Source: Paenibacillus albidus
GTDB taxonomy: Bacteria; Bacillota; Bacilli; Paenibacillales; Paenibacillaceae
DNA length: 60,007 bases
Direction of reading: 5' to 3'
NCBI RefSeq assembly: GCF_014644435.1
Contig: NZ_BMKR01000045.1
Coordinates: 1-60,007 of the forward strand
The notes under the pieces are model-generated. The model had not been told where the DNA came from. It worked only from the letters and a program-made list of their open reading frames with translations, and did no database searches. Numbering within the stretch: position 1 is the first letter of the stretch; each line of letters begins with the position of its first letter. The position numbers and the translations under genes were made by a program. Below are positions 25,599 to 34,588 of the stretch, piece after piece.

Positions 25599-25826
25599 CT
25601 ATTCAATCACATGAAATCCATGCTGCTGAAAGGTCAGCCGTACAGTTTCCATGTTCATTTTCTTTAACTTCATCCCTTTGGATAACGTCATAATTCGGCC
25701 TGCAGTCTGCAGCATACCCGGTTTCGCAATGTCCTTAAAACCCAATTCCACCATAATTCCGACCACCTCAGGATGCCGGCTTACCATATCGAAGATGGAC
25801 TCATGAATATTCAACACTTTTTCCAA
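25599..25826 (-). CDS. DUF1858 domain protein
   Basis: 75 aa, starting at a TTG with GGAGG eight bases upstream. LNIHESIFDMVSRHPEVVGIMVELGF and MLQTAGRIMTLSKGMKLKKMNMETV match DUF1858, a short helical domain also found at the N-terminus of ScdA-type iron-sulfur cluster repair proteins. Its stand-alone form next to a DUF438-hemerythrin gene is common in anaerobes and facultative Firmicutes. The function is not established. First gene of the pair. Confidence 0.88.
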   Translation of the reverse strand: MEKVLNIHESIFDMVSRHPEVVGIMVELGFKDIAKPGMLQTAGRIMTLSKGMKLKKMNMETVRLTFQQHGFHVIE

Positions 25827-25868
25827 ATGACTGGCCTCCTTCCATCACTGAGAACTCTTCTCAACATC

Positions 25869-25911
25869 AGATTAGCACAGCTTTTCAGGGGACCTTGTGA
25901 TTGTAATCACA
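25869..25911 (-). promoter_or_regulatory. Fnr-type box at -41.5 with extended -10 promoter
   Basis: TGTGATTGTAATCACA at 25896-25911 is a full TGTGA-N6-TCACA palindrome. On the minus strand 21 bases later comes TGCTAATCT, an extended -10. The box centre is 29 bases from the -10 hexamer, the geometry of class II activation at -41.5. This predicts anaerobic activation of the DUF1858 operon. Confidence 0.8.
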
Positions 25912-25963
25912 AATCATCAGAGAGTTTTAAATTTTAAATTAAAGATCGGTTTATTCCTTTAAA

Positions 25964-26010
25964 ATAAAAAACTGCCCCCTCGCCTGTTAGAGCTCCGGAA
26001 GCAGTTTTTT
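25964..26010 (-). terminator. uxaA terminator
   Basis: On the minus strand AAAAAACTGC pairs with GCAGTTTTTT around a long loop with secondary pairing, just past the uxaA stop. Confidence 0.7.
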
Positions 26011-26030
26011 CAATTGCATTTAGGACTGAA

Positions 26031-27536
26031 TTATAGCGTTACACCTGTCTTGAAAATGGCGATTTCACGGAAATTGTTTTTCTCATTGTTCACAAGCCCG
26101 CCGCTGGCTACCTCGATAATGTAGCTGATGAAATCCTTCAGCACCTCATCCGCAGAGCCATCCTCCACCAATACGCCGGCATTAAAATCAATCCAGTGAC
26201 GCTTTCCCTCATACAAAGGCGAATTGGTGGATACCTTCATCGTAGGCACAAAAGTGCCAAACGGTGTGCCGCGGCCCGTGGTAAAGATCACGAGCTGACA
26301 GCCTGCGGCCGCAAGTGCAGACGAAGCTACGAGATCATTACCGGGTGCATTGAGCAGATTAAGCCCTTTTTGACTGATGAATTCTCCATAATTAAGCACA
26401 TCCATCACTGTCGACGTTCCCGATTTCTGCGTGCAGCCCAGCGACTTGTCTTCCAGCGTTGTAATCCCGCCCGCCTTGTTCCCCGGGGAGGGGTTCTCGT
26501 ACACCGGCTGTTTATGGTCCATAAAATATTGCTTGAAATCGTTGATCAAATCAACAATCTTATGAAATACAGCCTCATCCGCCGCCCGTTCCATCAGAAT
26601 TTTCTCCGCCCCGAACATTTCCGGCACTTCGGTCAGCACTGTCGTTCCGCCCTGGGCAGCCATGTAGTCAGACAACCGGCCAAGCAGCGGGTTAGCCGTA
26701 ATGCCGGACAGCCCGTCAGAGCCGCCGCATTTCAGGCCAATCTTCAGTTCGGACAGAGGGACCTCTTCCCGTTGGTCGTTCTGCACCGCCTGAAAGATTT
26801 CCTTCAGCAGCTTTACGCCTTCCTCTACCTCGTTGCCCACTTCCTGGGAGACCAGGAACTTCACGCGCTCTTCATCATAGCTGCCAAGGGATTCTTTGAA
26901 TTCCTGCAGGTTGTTGTTCTCACAACCCAGACCCAGCACCAGCACCCCTGCTGCGTTGGGATGCTTCACCGCATTCCCCAGGATGGTGCGGGTGTTGACA
27001 TGGTCGTCTCCCAGCTGGGAACAGCCGTAATTATGTTTCAGCACCAGCAGGTTGTCAAAAGGGGCAATATCCCCAACCTCCGCCTTGAACAGCTGGAGCA
27101 TCTGCTCAGCCACTCCGTTCACACAGCCCACGGTGGGTACAATCCACAGCTCGTTACGGATGCCTACGCTGCCATCCCGGCGTCTGTAGCCCCTGAAGGT
27201 CAGATTCTCAGCTGTAAACGGGTTTTCGGACAGCTTCTGGGCAAAGCTGTATTCCTCCACCCCGGTCAGGTTGGTTTTGGTGTTGTGGGTGTGCACCCAC
27301 TCTCCCGGAGCGATGGGCTTGATGGCATGACCAATCGGGTACCCGTATTTGAGTACATCCTCACCTTCGGCAATGGCATTCAGGGAAATTTTATGTCCTC
27401 TGGCAATGTCCTCAGCGATGACGACATGCTTAGTTCCGATGAGGATGGTTTCCCCGGCTGCATAGTCCCTAAGCGCAACAGCCACATTATCGGCCTCATT
27501 AATTTGCAGTACCTCTTTCATCGTCTTTATCATCAT
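26031..27536 (-). CDS. uxaA: Altronate dehydratase
   Basis: About 501 aa. Two adjacent ATGs (27536, 27533) follow AGGAGGGG and either may be the start. It dehydrates D-altronate to 2-keto-3-deoxygluconate. The N-terminal SAF-type domain (VALRDYAAGETI, YGYPIGHAI, VHTHNTKTNL) and the large domain (FRGYRRRDGSVGIRNELWIVPTVGCVN, NYGCSQLGDDH, LKCGGSDGLSGITANPLLGRLSD, GRGTPFG) are typical of UxaA/GarD. Last gene of the hexuronate cluster, 22 bp after uxaB. Confidence 0.95.
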   Translation of the reverse strand: MMIKTMKEVLQINEADNVAVALRDYAAGETILIGTKHVVIAEDIARGHKISLNAIAEGEDVLKYGYPIGHAIKPIAPGEWVHTHNTKTNLTGVEEYSFAQKLSENPFTAENLTFRGYRRRDGSVGIRNELWIVPTVGCVNGVAEQMLQLFKAEVGDIAPFDNLLVLKHNYGCSQLGDDHVNTRTILGNAVKHPNAAGVLVLGLGCENNNLQEFKESLGSYDEERVKFLVSQEVGNEVEEGVKLLKEIFQAVQNDQREEVPLSELKIGLKCGGSDGLSGITANPLLGRLSDYMAAQGGTTVLTEVPEMFGAEKILMERAADEAVFHKIVDLINDFKQYFMDHKQPVYENPSPGNKAGGITTLEDKSLGCTQKSGTSTVMDVLNYGEFISQKGLNLLNAPGNDLVASSALAAAGCQLVIFTTGRGTPFGTFVPTMKVSTNSPLYEGKRHWIDFNAGVLVEDGSADEVLKDFISYIIEVASGGLVNNEKNNFREIAIFKTGVTL

Positions 27537-27558
27537 TGTCCCCTCCTGGAGCAAACGG

Positions 27559-29031
27559 TTAGTTATGGGCAGGCTTTCTGTCTAATGAATGCAATGCTTC
27601 CTTCATTCCTGTCTTCTTAATGGCAATCAGCCCCTCAGCCACCTGTTCGGCAAGTCCTTCCAGCTCATTCAGATTACGGCCCCAGCGGTTATCCGCCGCC
27701 AGCACATCCGCCACCAGTCTGTGCAGTCCTTCGTCTGTCCCATCCCATCCGTTCCACAGTCCGGCGAACCAGTCCAGTATATCCGCATCATCGGCGAGCG
27801 GAATCGGCTCTTCTCCCCGGCGCCCGCTGTAAAAAGCGATCAAGGCACTTAAGGAAAAGACCAGCTTCCCGGGCAACTGTCCCCGGGTTTCCACATATTG
27901 CAGCAAGGATGGTAGATCTCTCGTCTTGAACTTGGATACGGAGTTCAGCGAGATACTAAGCAGATAATGCTGTACAAAGGGATTGAGGAACCGTTCCCAT
28001 ACCGCATCCGCAAAGGATTGCAATTCCGCTGCCGGCAGATCCAGAGTCGGAATAATTTCTTCATCTATTAGTGATTTGACATACGCGCCTACTTCTTCAT
28101 GCCCGACCGCTTCCGCAACCGTATCAATTCCATACAGGTAGGCCACAGGCATCATCGCTGTGTGCGCACCGTTCAGAATTCTGACCTTGCGCGTGCGGTA
28201 AGGTGTCATATCATCCACCACCAGCACATTTAGTCCGGCCCGGTGCGCCGGAAATTCATCCTTGATCCACTGCGGTCCTTCAATTACCCACAGATGGAAA
28301 GGCTCGCTGACCACAACCAAGGCATCCTCGTAGCCCAGCTCTGCCGTGATCTCATCCATGGAGTCCCGGGGATAGCCCGAAACAATACGGTCAACCAGAC
28401 TGGAGCAGAAGGTGTTGGCCTCATGCAGCCATTGTATAAATCCTTCCCCTAAATTCCACAACTTGGCGTATTGAAGCACCGTGGCCTTCAGCTCATCGCC
28501 ATTGCGGTCGATCAATTCGCAGGGAATTAGCACGAACCCTTTGGAAGCGTCTCCATTAAAATATTCATACCGGCGGTGAAGCAATGCCGTCAGCTTGCCC
28601 GGAAAGCTGCTTGGCGGCGCATCCGCCAACTTGTCATTGGCTTCATAAGCAATTCCGGCCTCCGTGGTGTTGGATACGATAAAACGCAGTTCCGGGTTCT
28701 CGGCGAGCTCCAAATACTCATTATATTGGGAATAAGGATTAAGCGTCCGTGTGATGCAGTCAATAACCTCATGTTTCCTGCAGACCTGGCCGTCCTGGAT
28801 GCCTTGCTGATAGAGCGTGAACAATCCGTCCTGTTCGTTCAGACGATCAGCCATCCCGCTGGCCAGGGGCTGCACAATAACCACCCCTCCATTAAAATCA
28901 GTTAGCCTGTTCATAGTATGAATCTGCCAATCTACAAAAGCGCGCATAAAGTTGCCTTCTCCAAATTGCAGCACTTTCTCGGGATACTGATTAAACGCCT
29001 TCCCCTGTTCACGGTCTAATCTCATCTTCAT
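27559..29031 (-). CDS. uxaB: Tagaturonate reductase (altronate oxidoreductase)
   Basis: 490 aa. A mannitol-dehydrogenase-superfamily protein with N-terminal VLQFGEGNFMRAFVDWQIH (nucleotide-binding) and the KVRILNGAHTAMMPVAYLYG motif containing the catalytic Lys region. It reduces D-tagaturonate to D-altronate with NADH. GAGGAGG precedes the ATG (a second in-frame ATG lies two codons on). The product feeds UxaA encoded next. The first UxaC substrate may be galacturonate; a uxuB-like enzyme for glucuronate is not in this window. Confidence 0.94.
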   Translation of the reverse strand: MKMRLDREQGKAFNQYPEKVLQFGEGNFMRAFVDWQIHTMNRLTDFNGGVVIVQPLASGMADRLNEQDGLFTLYQQGIQDGQVCRKHEVIDCITRTLNPYSQYNEYLELAENPELRFIVSNTTEAGIAYEANDKLADAPPSSFPGKLTALLHRRYEYFNGDASKGFVLIPCELIDRNGDELKATVLQYAKLWNLGEGFIQWLHEANTFCSSLVDRIVSGYPRDSMDEITAELGYEDALVVVSEPFHLWVIEGPQWIKDEFPAHRAGLNVLVVDDMTPYRTRKVRILNGAHTAMMPVAYLYGIDTVAEAVGHEEVGAYVKSLIDEEIIPTLDLPAAELQSFADAVWERFLNPFVQHYLLSISLNSVSKFKTRDLPSLLQYVETRGQLPGKLVFSLSALIAFYSGRRGEEPIPLADDADILDWFAGLWNGWDGTDEGLHRLVADVLAADNRWGRNLNELEGLAEQVAEGLIAIKKTGMKEALHSLDRKPAHN

Positions 29032-29053
29032 TATACCTCCTCAAAGGATATTA

Positions 29054-29130
29054 TGCACACGTTAAACTTAAATTTAACTCTTTATTATATTTAATTTTTT
29101 GGATTAGTCTGCGACTGAATGCACACGTTA
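29054..29130 (-). promoter_or_regulatory. Paired 11-bp direct repeat upstream of uxaB
   Basis: TGCACACGTTA occurs at 29054-29064 and again at 29120-29130, 66 bp apart, in the 175-bp gap between the LacI-type gene and uxaB, flanking a very AT-rich stretch. It may be a binding site of the local regulator or another factor. Confidence 0.4.
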
Positions 29131-29206
29131 TAATTTTAAGCGGGGACGAAGGCCTTAACACTAGCGTGGTTCGTCTTTATCCCTTCTTGCTAATCTCCCT
29201 AACCGG

Positions 29207-30211
29207 TTAACCCAAAGGCTCACTGACCGATTTTCTAATCACTAATTTCGTATTGATGAACAACGGGCCGTCATCTTTCACAGGTTTACTGATCAGATTC
29301 AGAATTTTGCGGGCGCCTTGCTCGCTGATCTGTTCAATCGGCCGTTTCACGGTAGTCAGTGAAGGAGTCGTGAATAAGGAAACTCCGCTATCGTCAAAAC
29401 CAACAATGGATATATCTCGGGGTACCTGCAGCCCGCGCTCGAATACACAGTTCATAGCCCCGATAGCCATATCATCATTGGAGCAGAAAACAGCAGTCGG
29501 CCGGTCTTTCAGATCCAGCAGCCGACCCATGGCTTCATAGCCGCTGGGCATATCATAATTACCGCGGACCATGTACTCATGGCGTACCGGAATTTTGTGG
29601 TCGATCAACGCTTTGATGAAGCCGTCTCTGCGTTCCTGGGTAGATTTGAACCCCTCGACACCTTCGATAATCGCGATTTCCCGGTGTCTGCATTTAATGA
29701 GGTATTCCGCTGCATTGCAGGCCCCTTCCCGATCGTTGGAAACGATATTGAAGATGGACCGGTCTTCAACCTGACGGTTCAGGACCACAATCGGAATGCC
29801 CTGTTGGACCACATGATAAATGAACTTATTGTCGGCTTCGCTCTGACTCATCAGGATAATCCCATCGAACCGTTTGCGGTGGATCGAGGAATAATCGACA
29901 TAATCATCAATGCCGCGGATGAATAAATTATATTCGACATCGATAACACTGTTCACGCCCCGGATCGTATCCGAAAAGAAACTGGAGGATGTCCCCGTGG
30001 CAATGCTGGTAAAAAACAGACCGATGGTGTAGGAACGCTGCATCACCAGACTTTTGGCGTTATAATTCGGCACGTAACCGACCTGTGAAGCGATCTCGGC
30101 AATTTTCTTGCGGGTCACCTCTTTGATTAACGGGCTGTTGTTGAGTGCCCTTGATACCGTTGTATGTGATACATTCGCCAGCTTGGCGATATCCTTAATA
30201 GTGGGTGCCAT
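29207..30211 (-). CDS. LacI-family regulator of hexuronate genes
   Basis: 334 aa. The N-terminal LacI helix-turn-helix is clear (TIKDIAKLANVSHTTVSRALNNSPLIKEVTRKKIAEIA, residues 3-40), followed by the hinge and a periplasmic-binding-protein-like sensor (RFDGIILMSQS, AVFCSNDDMAIGAMN, ISIVGFDDSG). The genomic position between the symporter and uxaB makes uronate genes the likely targets. The ligand is unknown; a hexuronate or a pathway intermediate is inferred. AAGGAAGG precedes the ATG. Confidence 0.9.
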   Translation of the reverse strand: MAPTIKDIAKLANVSHTTVSRALNNSPLIKEVTRKKIAEIASQVGYVPNYNAKSLVMQRSYTIGLFFTSIATGTSSSFFSDTIRGVNSVIDVEYNLFIRGIDDYVDYSSIHRKRFDGIILMSQSEADNKFIYHVVQQGIPIVVLNRQVEDRSIFNIVSNDREGACNAAEYLIKCRHREIAIIEGVEGFKSTQERRDGFIKALIDHKIPVRHEYMVRGNYDMPSGYEAMGRLLDLKDRPTAVFCSNDDMAIGAMNCVFERGLQVPRDISIVGFDDSGVSLFTTPSLTTVKRPIEQISEQGARKILNLISKPVKDDGPLFINTKLVIRKSVSEPLG

Positions 30212-30324
30212 GGAGTCTACCTTCCTTATTAAACAGGTTTAGCTTTTCCATGTAAGGATATCATAACCCTAGGCTTTTTTCACAGAACCTTCCGCCACTT
30301 CTAACTTACTTCACACAATATTCC

Positions 30325-31740
30325 TCATTGAAGCACTTTAGCCTGTAATTCCAAGATAATCTCTGCATGCTTCTTGTCTGTTAGCTTATACATAAATCCG
30401 ATGATGATCATCGCGATCGCAAGAGCGACTGCGGGATATAGCATAAGCAATCCTCTAATCCCGAGCAGTGCAGTCGAGGTCTGAGCCACGTTAGGCACAT
30501 AGCCGACGAGTGCAAGACCAATACCGGACAGGAAACCGGACAAAGATTGTGCCAGTTTACGCGAGAAGTTGAACAGGGAGTAGGTTGTAGCCTCTTTGCG
30601 CTCTCCGGAGCTCCACTCGCCGTAGTCAATAATGTCGGACACAAGTGCCCAGGTAATGCCGTTAGGAATACTGATACCGATAAAGGCGATACTGGCCAGG
30701 AAGGTAAAAATGTATACGTTGGGCGGCATCATGAAGTTTATTGAGTCGGCAATAATGCTGACTCCGAGGCCGAGCATGACTGTTTTCTTCTTGCCGAACA
30801 ATTTAACCAGTTTAGGCAAGAACAGCACACCAATAAACGAAGACCCGATAATAATGAAGTTCATGTACGCCATCAAACTTACGTTACCCAGATTATACTC
30901 TGCAAAGTAAACAAGCATAGCCGACTTAATGTTATAAGCTGAAATTGTGAAAATGGTCATTAACACAAGCACCAGCAGCGGCTTATTTGAAATAAAGGTT
31001 TTGACGATTACTTTGGCACTAAGCTTCTCTTTAGGGGCATGCTGTGCAACCACTCTCTCTTTTGTATTGCGATAACAGAAGATAAAGGCGAGAATACCCA
31101 CTATCGACATCATCCCCATTACTAGAGGGTAGGCTAATTTGTCATGAGCCCCGTGCTTGGTAAAAAACAAAATCAATGGCATAACGATAATACTGGTTAG
31201 GAATAACGCACCAAGTGACCCTGCCTGCCGGAATGAAGCTAGCTTTGCACGTTCTTCCGAATTCTGTGTTACGACAGAACCAAGCGAACCGTAAGGGATA
31301 TTCAAGAATGAATAGCCGATGCCCCAGATCATATAAGAAGCATAGGCATAGATTAGCTTGCCTGTACCTGAGAGGTTGGGAGAAATAAAGGTAAATACGG
31401 TCAAAATAGCCAAGGCAAGACTTCCAAAAATAAGATAAGGCCGGAACTTCCCTCTAGAGCCAATATTTTTGCGGTAGTCAATGGAAGAGCCAACAATCGG
31501 ATCGCAGAATGCCGCGAACAGCTTACTGACAAGGAAGATCCCAGCGGCGTATTTAGCCGATATACCCGCTACGTCCGTGAAGAATTTAAGCAGGTACAAT
31601 TGTCCAAGGTCAAACATAAAGCCGTTTCCAAAGTCACCCATTCCATAGGCCACTTTTTCTTTTAACTTTAGAGGTTCGTTCCCGCTTACTGCCAGCACCT
31701 CCTGCTCAACGCTTTTCTTAAGCGCCACTGTTCCCACCAT
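30325..31740 (-). CDS. GPH-family sugar/hexuronide cation symporter
   Basis: 471 aa with about 12 membrane segments. KLKEKVAYGMGDFGNGFMFDLGQLYLLKFFTDVAGI and DPIVGSSIDYRKNIGSRGKFRPYLIFG are diagnostic of the MelB/GPH (glycoside-pentoside-hexuronide) family. It probably imports galacturonate, glucuronate or an oligouronide with a cation; the exact substrate is inferred from its place between uxaC and the LacI gene. AAGGAAG precedes the ATG. Confidence 0.9.
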   Translation of the reverse strand: MVGTVALKKSVEQEVLAVSGNEPLKLKEKVAYGMGDFGNGFMFDLGQLYLLKFFTDVAGISAKYAAGIFLVSKLFAAFCDPIVGSSIDYRKNIGSRGKFRPYLIFGSLALAILTVFTFISPNLSGTGKLIYAYASYMIWGIGYSFLNIPYGSLGSVVTQNSEERAKLASFRQAGSLGALFLTSIIVMPLILFFTKHGAHDKLAYPLVMGMMSIVGILAFIFCYRNTKERVVAQHAPKEKLSAKVIVKTFISNKPLLVLVLMTIFTISAYNIKSAMLVYFAEYNLGNVSLMAYMNFIIIGSSFIGVLFLPKLVKLFGKKKTVMLGLGVSIIADSINFMMPPNVYIFTFLASIAFIGISIPNGITWALVSDIIDYGEWSSGERKEATTYSLFNFSRKLAQSLSGFLSGIGLALVGYVPNVAQTSTALLGIRGLLMLYPAVALAIAMIIIGFMYKLTDKKHAEIILELQAKVLQ

Positions 31741-31782
31741 TACACACTTCCTTAAATTTCAATTTTAATTAAAATATTATAT

Positions 31783-31798
31783 TGTGATATATTTCACA
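31783..31798. promoter_or_regulatory. TGTGA-N6-TCACA palindrome before the symporter gene
   Basis: A perfect Fnr/CRP-type palindrome in very AT-rich DNA, 42 bp from the symporter ATG. On the minus strand a TATAAT begins two bases after the box, so binding would cover the promoter spacer and might repress rather than activate. Confidence 0.5.
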
Positions 31799-31902
31799 TA
31801 TTTTCAAACAAGAATTCTATTTGTTCGCTGAATCAAGGGGAGAGGTATCAGTTATTATAGGCAAATCCCCCTCCCCAGCCCATTGCTATTTGAATTATTT
31901 AG

Positions 31903-33321
31903 TCACCGTACCGGCTGCGAGAAGTTAAAATACTGTTTAGCGTTGTTGTAGCAAATATTCTCGATCATATTACCGAGCAGTTCCGGATCATCCGGCGCTT
32001 CGCCATTCTCCACCCAGGTGCCGAGCAGATCACAGAGAATTCTTCTGAAATATTCATGTCTGGTATAGGATAAAAAGCTGCGGGAGTCGGTCAGCATCCC
32101 GACAAACTGGCTAAGTGCACCCAGGTTGGCGAGCGTTCTCATCTGCTCCAGCATGCCGTCCTTGTTGTCGTTGAACCACCAGGCGGTTCCGAACTGAATC
32201 TTGCCGGCTACACCGCCGCCCTGAAAGCTGCCCATCAAGCTGGCGATGACATGATTGTCATTCGGATTCAGCGAATACAGGATCGTCTTCGGCAGCGCAT
32301 CTTCACGGTCCAGCGCATCCAGCAGACCGGCCAGCGGCCGCGCAATGAGACCGTCATTAATAGCATCATATCCGGTATCGGGACCCAGACGGCCAAACAT
32401 TACGCTGTTGTTGTTCCGCAGGGCATGAATATGAAACTGCATAGCCCATCCCAGCTCATTGTATAACTTACCGAGAAAGACGAGCGTGAAGCCCTTGTAT
32501 TGTTTCTCTTCCTTTTCGCTTACGGTTTCTCCATTCAGACCTTTGGCAAAAATAGCAGCCGCTTCCTCCAGAGTTGCCGGCTCGAACATCACCGCATCCA
32601 GCGCATGGTCAGACACACACCCGCCTGCAGCGTGGAAATATCTCACCCTGCTCTCCAGGGCGTCGAGGAATCCGCTGTAATCCTGAATGGCCTTCCCTGC
32701 AGCTTCCCCAAGCTGGGCGATCCAGGGCTTAAATGTAGCCCGGTTGATCTCCAGCGCTTTGTCGGGACGGAAGCCGGGAGAGACAATACAAGCAAAATCA
32801 GGCAGAGCCTTGATTTGTTTGTGGTATTCCAGATCGTCAGCCGGGTCGTCCGTCGTACATACCGTATTTACCTTCGATTTAATAATCAAATCTCGCGCGC
32901 CAAAACCCGGGCCCTGCAGCTGCCGGTTCACTTCCTCCCAGATCCGGGGGGCACTTCCCTCATTCAGAAGCTCATGCACACCGAAGAAACGCTGCAGCTC
33001 GAGATGGGTCCAATGATAGAGCGGATTGCCGATAATCATCGGCACTGTACGGGCCCAGGCCAGGAACTTGTCGTAATCATCCGCATCCCCGGTGATATAC
33101 TTCTCTTCGATTCCATTCGCCCGCATCACTCTCCACTTGTAGTGGTCTCCGTACAACCAGGCTTCGGTAATGTTATTGAATGACTTGTTCTCATAGATTT
33201 CCTTAGGGCTAAGATGGCAGTGGTAATCGATAATCGGCATATCCTTCGCATGATTGTGAAACAGCTGAACCGCTGTCTCATTCGACAACAAGAAGTTCTC
33301 ATCCATAAATCGTTTGCTCAT
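31903..33321 (-). CDS. uxaC: Uronate isomerase
   Basis: 472 aa, full length. It isomerises D-galacturonate to D-tagaturonate and D-glucuronate to D-fructuronate. MPIIDYHCHLSPKEI holds the metal-binding HxH of the amidohydrolase superfamily; other family stretches are WRVMRANGI, GNPLYHWTHLELQRFFG, AMQFHIHALRNNN, and VGMLTDSRSFLSYTRHEYFRRILCDLLG near the end. First gene of the cluster, behind a LacI-type palindrome and a cre-like site. AAGGAG is 13 bases from the ATG, a rather long spacing. Confidence 0.97.
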   Translation of the reverse strand: MSKRFMDENFLLSNETAVQLFHNHAKDMPIIDYHCHLSPKEIYENKSFNNITEAWLYGDHYKWRVMRANGIEEKYITGDADDYDKFLAWARTVPMIIGNPLYHWTHLELQRFFGVHELLNEGSAPRIWEEVNRQLQGPGFGARDLIIKSKVNTVCTTDDPADDLEYHKQIKALPDFACIVSPGFRPDKALEINRATFKPWIAQLGEAAGKAIQDYSGFLDALESRVRYFHAAGGCVSDHALDAVMFEPATLEEAAAIFAKGLNGETVSEKEEKQYKGFTLVFLGKLYNELGWAMQFHIHALRNNNSVMFGRLGPDTGYDAINDGLIARPLAGLLDALDREDALPKTILYSLNPNDNHVIASLMGSFQGGGVAGKIQFGTAWWFNDNKDGMLEQMRTLANLGALSQFVGMLTDSRSFLSYTRHEYFRRILCDLLGTWVENGEAPDDPELLGNMIENICYNNAKQYFNFSQPVR

Positions 33322-33359
33322 GAGGTCTGCTGCTCTCCTTTAACATCAGATTGCGATCA

Positions 33360-33381
33360 AAAATGTTCACGTGAACATTTT
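33360..33381. promoter_or_regulatory. LacI-type operator upstream of uxaC
   Basis: A perfect 22-bp palindrome with half-site AAAATGTTCAC and a central CG, the form bound by LacI-family dimers. It lies 39 bp before the uxaC ATG; the LacI-family gene of the same cluster is the natural candidate. Confidence 0.7.
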
Positions 33382-33388
33382 AACTTTA

Positions 33389-33403
33389 TTGTAAACGTTT
33401 TTT
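33389..33403 (+). promoter_or_regulatory. cre-like site upstream of uxaC
   Basis: TTGTAAACGTTTTTT matches the cre consensus WTGNAANCGNWNNCW except at one position. It suggests CcpA control of hexuronate use. Confidence 0.5.
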
Positions 33404-33516
33404 CGGGATGCGCAAGTCTTTTTCCCGGGCTAATGTTACATTTGCATGAACTGCAGCTCTCCCGCAGTAAGGAGTCATCAGACTATGGTCTAAGATAATG
33501 TAAGAATTACTGCAAA

Positions 33517-33550
33517 AAGCCGGGAACCTGTATTTCCAGGTTCCCGGCTT
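33517..33550. terminator. trxB terminator
   Basis: AAGCCGGGAACCTG and its complement form a 14-bp stem around TATTTC, with TTTTTGC on the minus-strand side. Confidence 0.8.
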
Positions 33551-33578
33551 CACAGATAACGCTAAATGATTCAGCCGC

Positions 33579-34532
33579 TTATTTATCCAGCGATTCGCTC
33601 CAGTCATGCACCATGGTGCCCTCCAGGAACTTCTCGGCATCCATTGCGGCCATACAGCCGGTTCCCGCTGCCGAAATGGCCTGACGGTAACGGGTATCCT
33701 GCACATCACCACAGGCGAATACGCCCGGAATATTGGTTTCTGTTGTGCCTGGAGTTACTACAATATAACCATTGGCATCAGTGGTAATCTGGCCGCCCAG
33801 GAATGCCGTATTGGGAGTGTGTCCGATGGCCACGAATACTCCATCGGCCTCAATCAGCTCCTCGGCTCCTGTCTCGTTATTGCGTACAGTCAAGCCTTTG
33901 ACCCCAGTATCGCCAACGGCAACCTCAAGCGGTGTACGGTTAAGCGCCCACGCCACCTTGCTGTTGTCACGTGCACGATCCTGCATGATCTTCGACGCGC
34001 GCAGCTCTTCACGGCGGTGAACCAGCGTGACACTGGAGGCGAAGCGGGTGAGGAAGCTGGCTTCCTCCATGGCGGAGTCGCCGCCGCCGACGACAATGAT
34101 TTTTTTGTTGCGGAAAAAGAATCCGTCACAGGTCGCACAAGTGCTGACCCCGCGGCCCACATTCTCCTGCTCGTTCGGAATGCCCAAATATCTGGCGGAA
34201 GCGCCTGTGGAAATAATGACCGTTTCCGCTTCCAGAACACCAAGTCCATCAACGGTGACTTTGAATGGACGCTGCGAGAAATCAACGGATTCAACCCAGC
34301 CATTCTTGAATTCGGCACCGAACCGTTCGGCTTGCTTGCGCATGTTGTCCATCAGATCCGGACCCATAATCCCCTCAGGAAATCCCGGGAAGTTCTCGAC
34401 CTCTGTTGTCGTTGTCAATTGTCCTCCAGGCTGCAGACCTTCAATCACCAAAGGGTTCATATTGGCACGCGCCAAATAAATAGCAGCAGTCAGCCCGGCC
34501 GGGCCTGTTCCGATTACAATGCTTTTGTACAT
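33579..34532 (-). CDS. trxB: Thioredoxin reductase
   Basis: 317 aa. It reduces thioredoxin with NADPH. The N-terminal FAD motif GTGPAGLTAAIYLARA, redox-active CATC (near residue 135), second dinucleotide motif VVGGGDSAMEEASFL with HRREELRASK (NADPH-binding Arg), and C-terminal GVFACGDVQDTRYRQAISAAGTGCMAAMDAEKFL are all present. GAGGAGG precedes the ATG. It follows the TPR gene by 56 bp, as trxB-yvcD in B. subtilis. Confidence 0.97.
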   Translation of the reverse strand: MYKSIVIGTGPAGLTAAIYLARANMNPLVIEGLQPGGQLTTTTEVENFPGFPEGIMGPDLMDNMRKQAERFGAEFKNGWVESVDFSQRPFKVTVDGLGVLEAETVIISTGASARYLGIPNEQENVGRGVSTCATCDGFFFRNKKIIVVGGGDSAMEEASFLTRFASSVTLVHRREELRASKIMQDRARDNSKVAWALNRTPLEVAVGDTGVKGLTVRNNETGAEELIEADGVFVAIGHTPNTAFLGGQITTDANGYIVVTPGTTETNIPGVFACGDVQDTRYRQAISAAGTGCMAAMDAEKFLEGTMVHDWSESLDK

Positions 34533-34588
34533 AACAGTGGCCTCCTCACAAGGGTTTGTTTGGACACGGCGATGATCACCCTGCCCGT

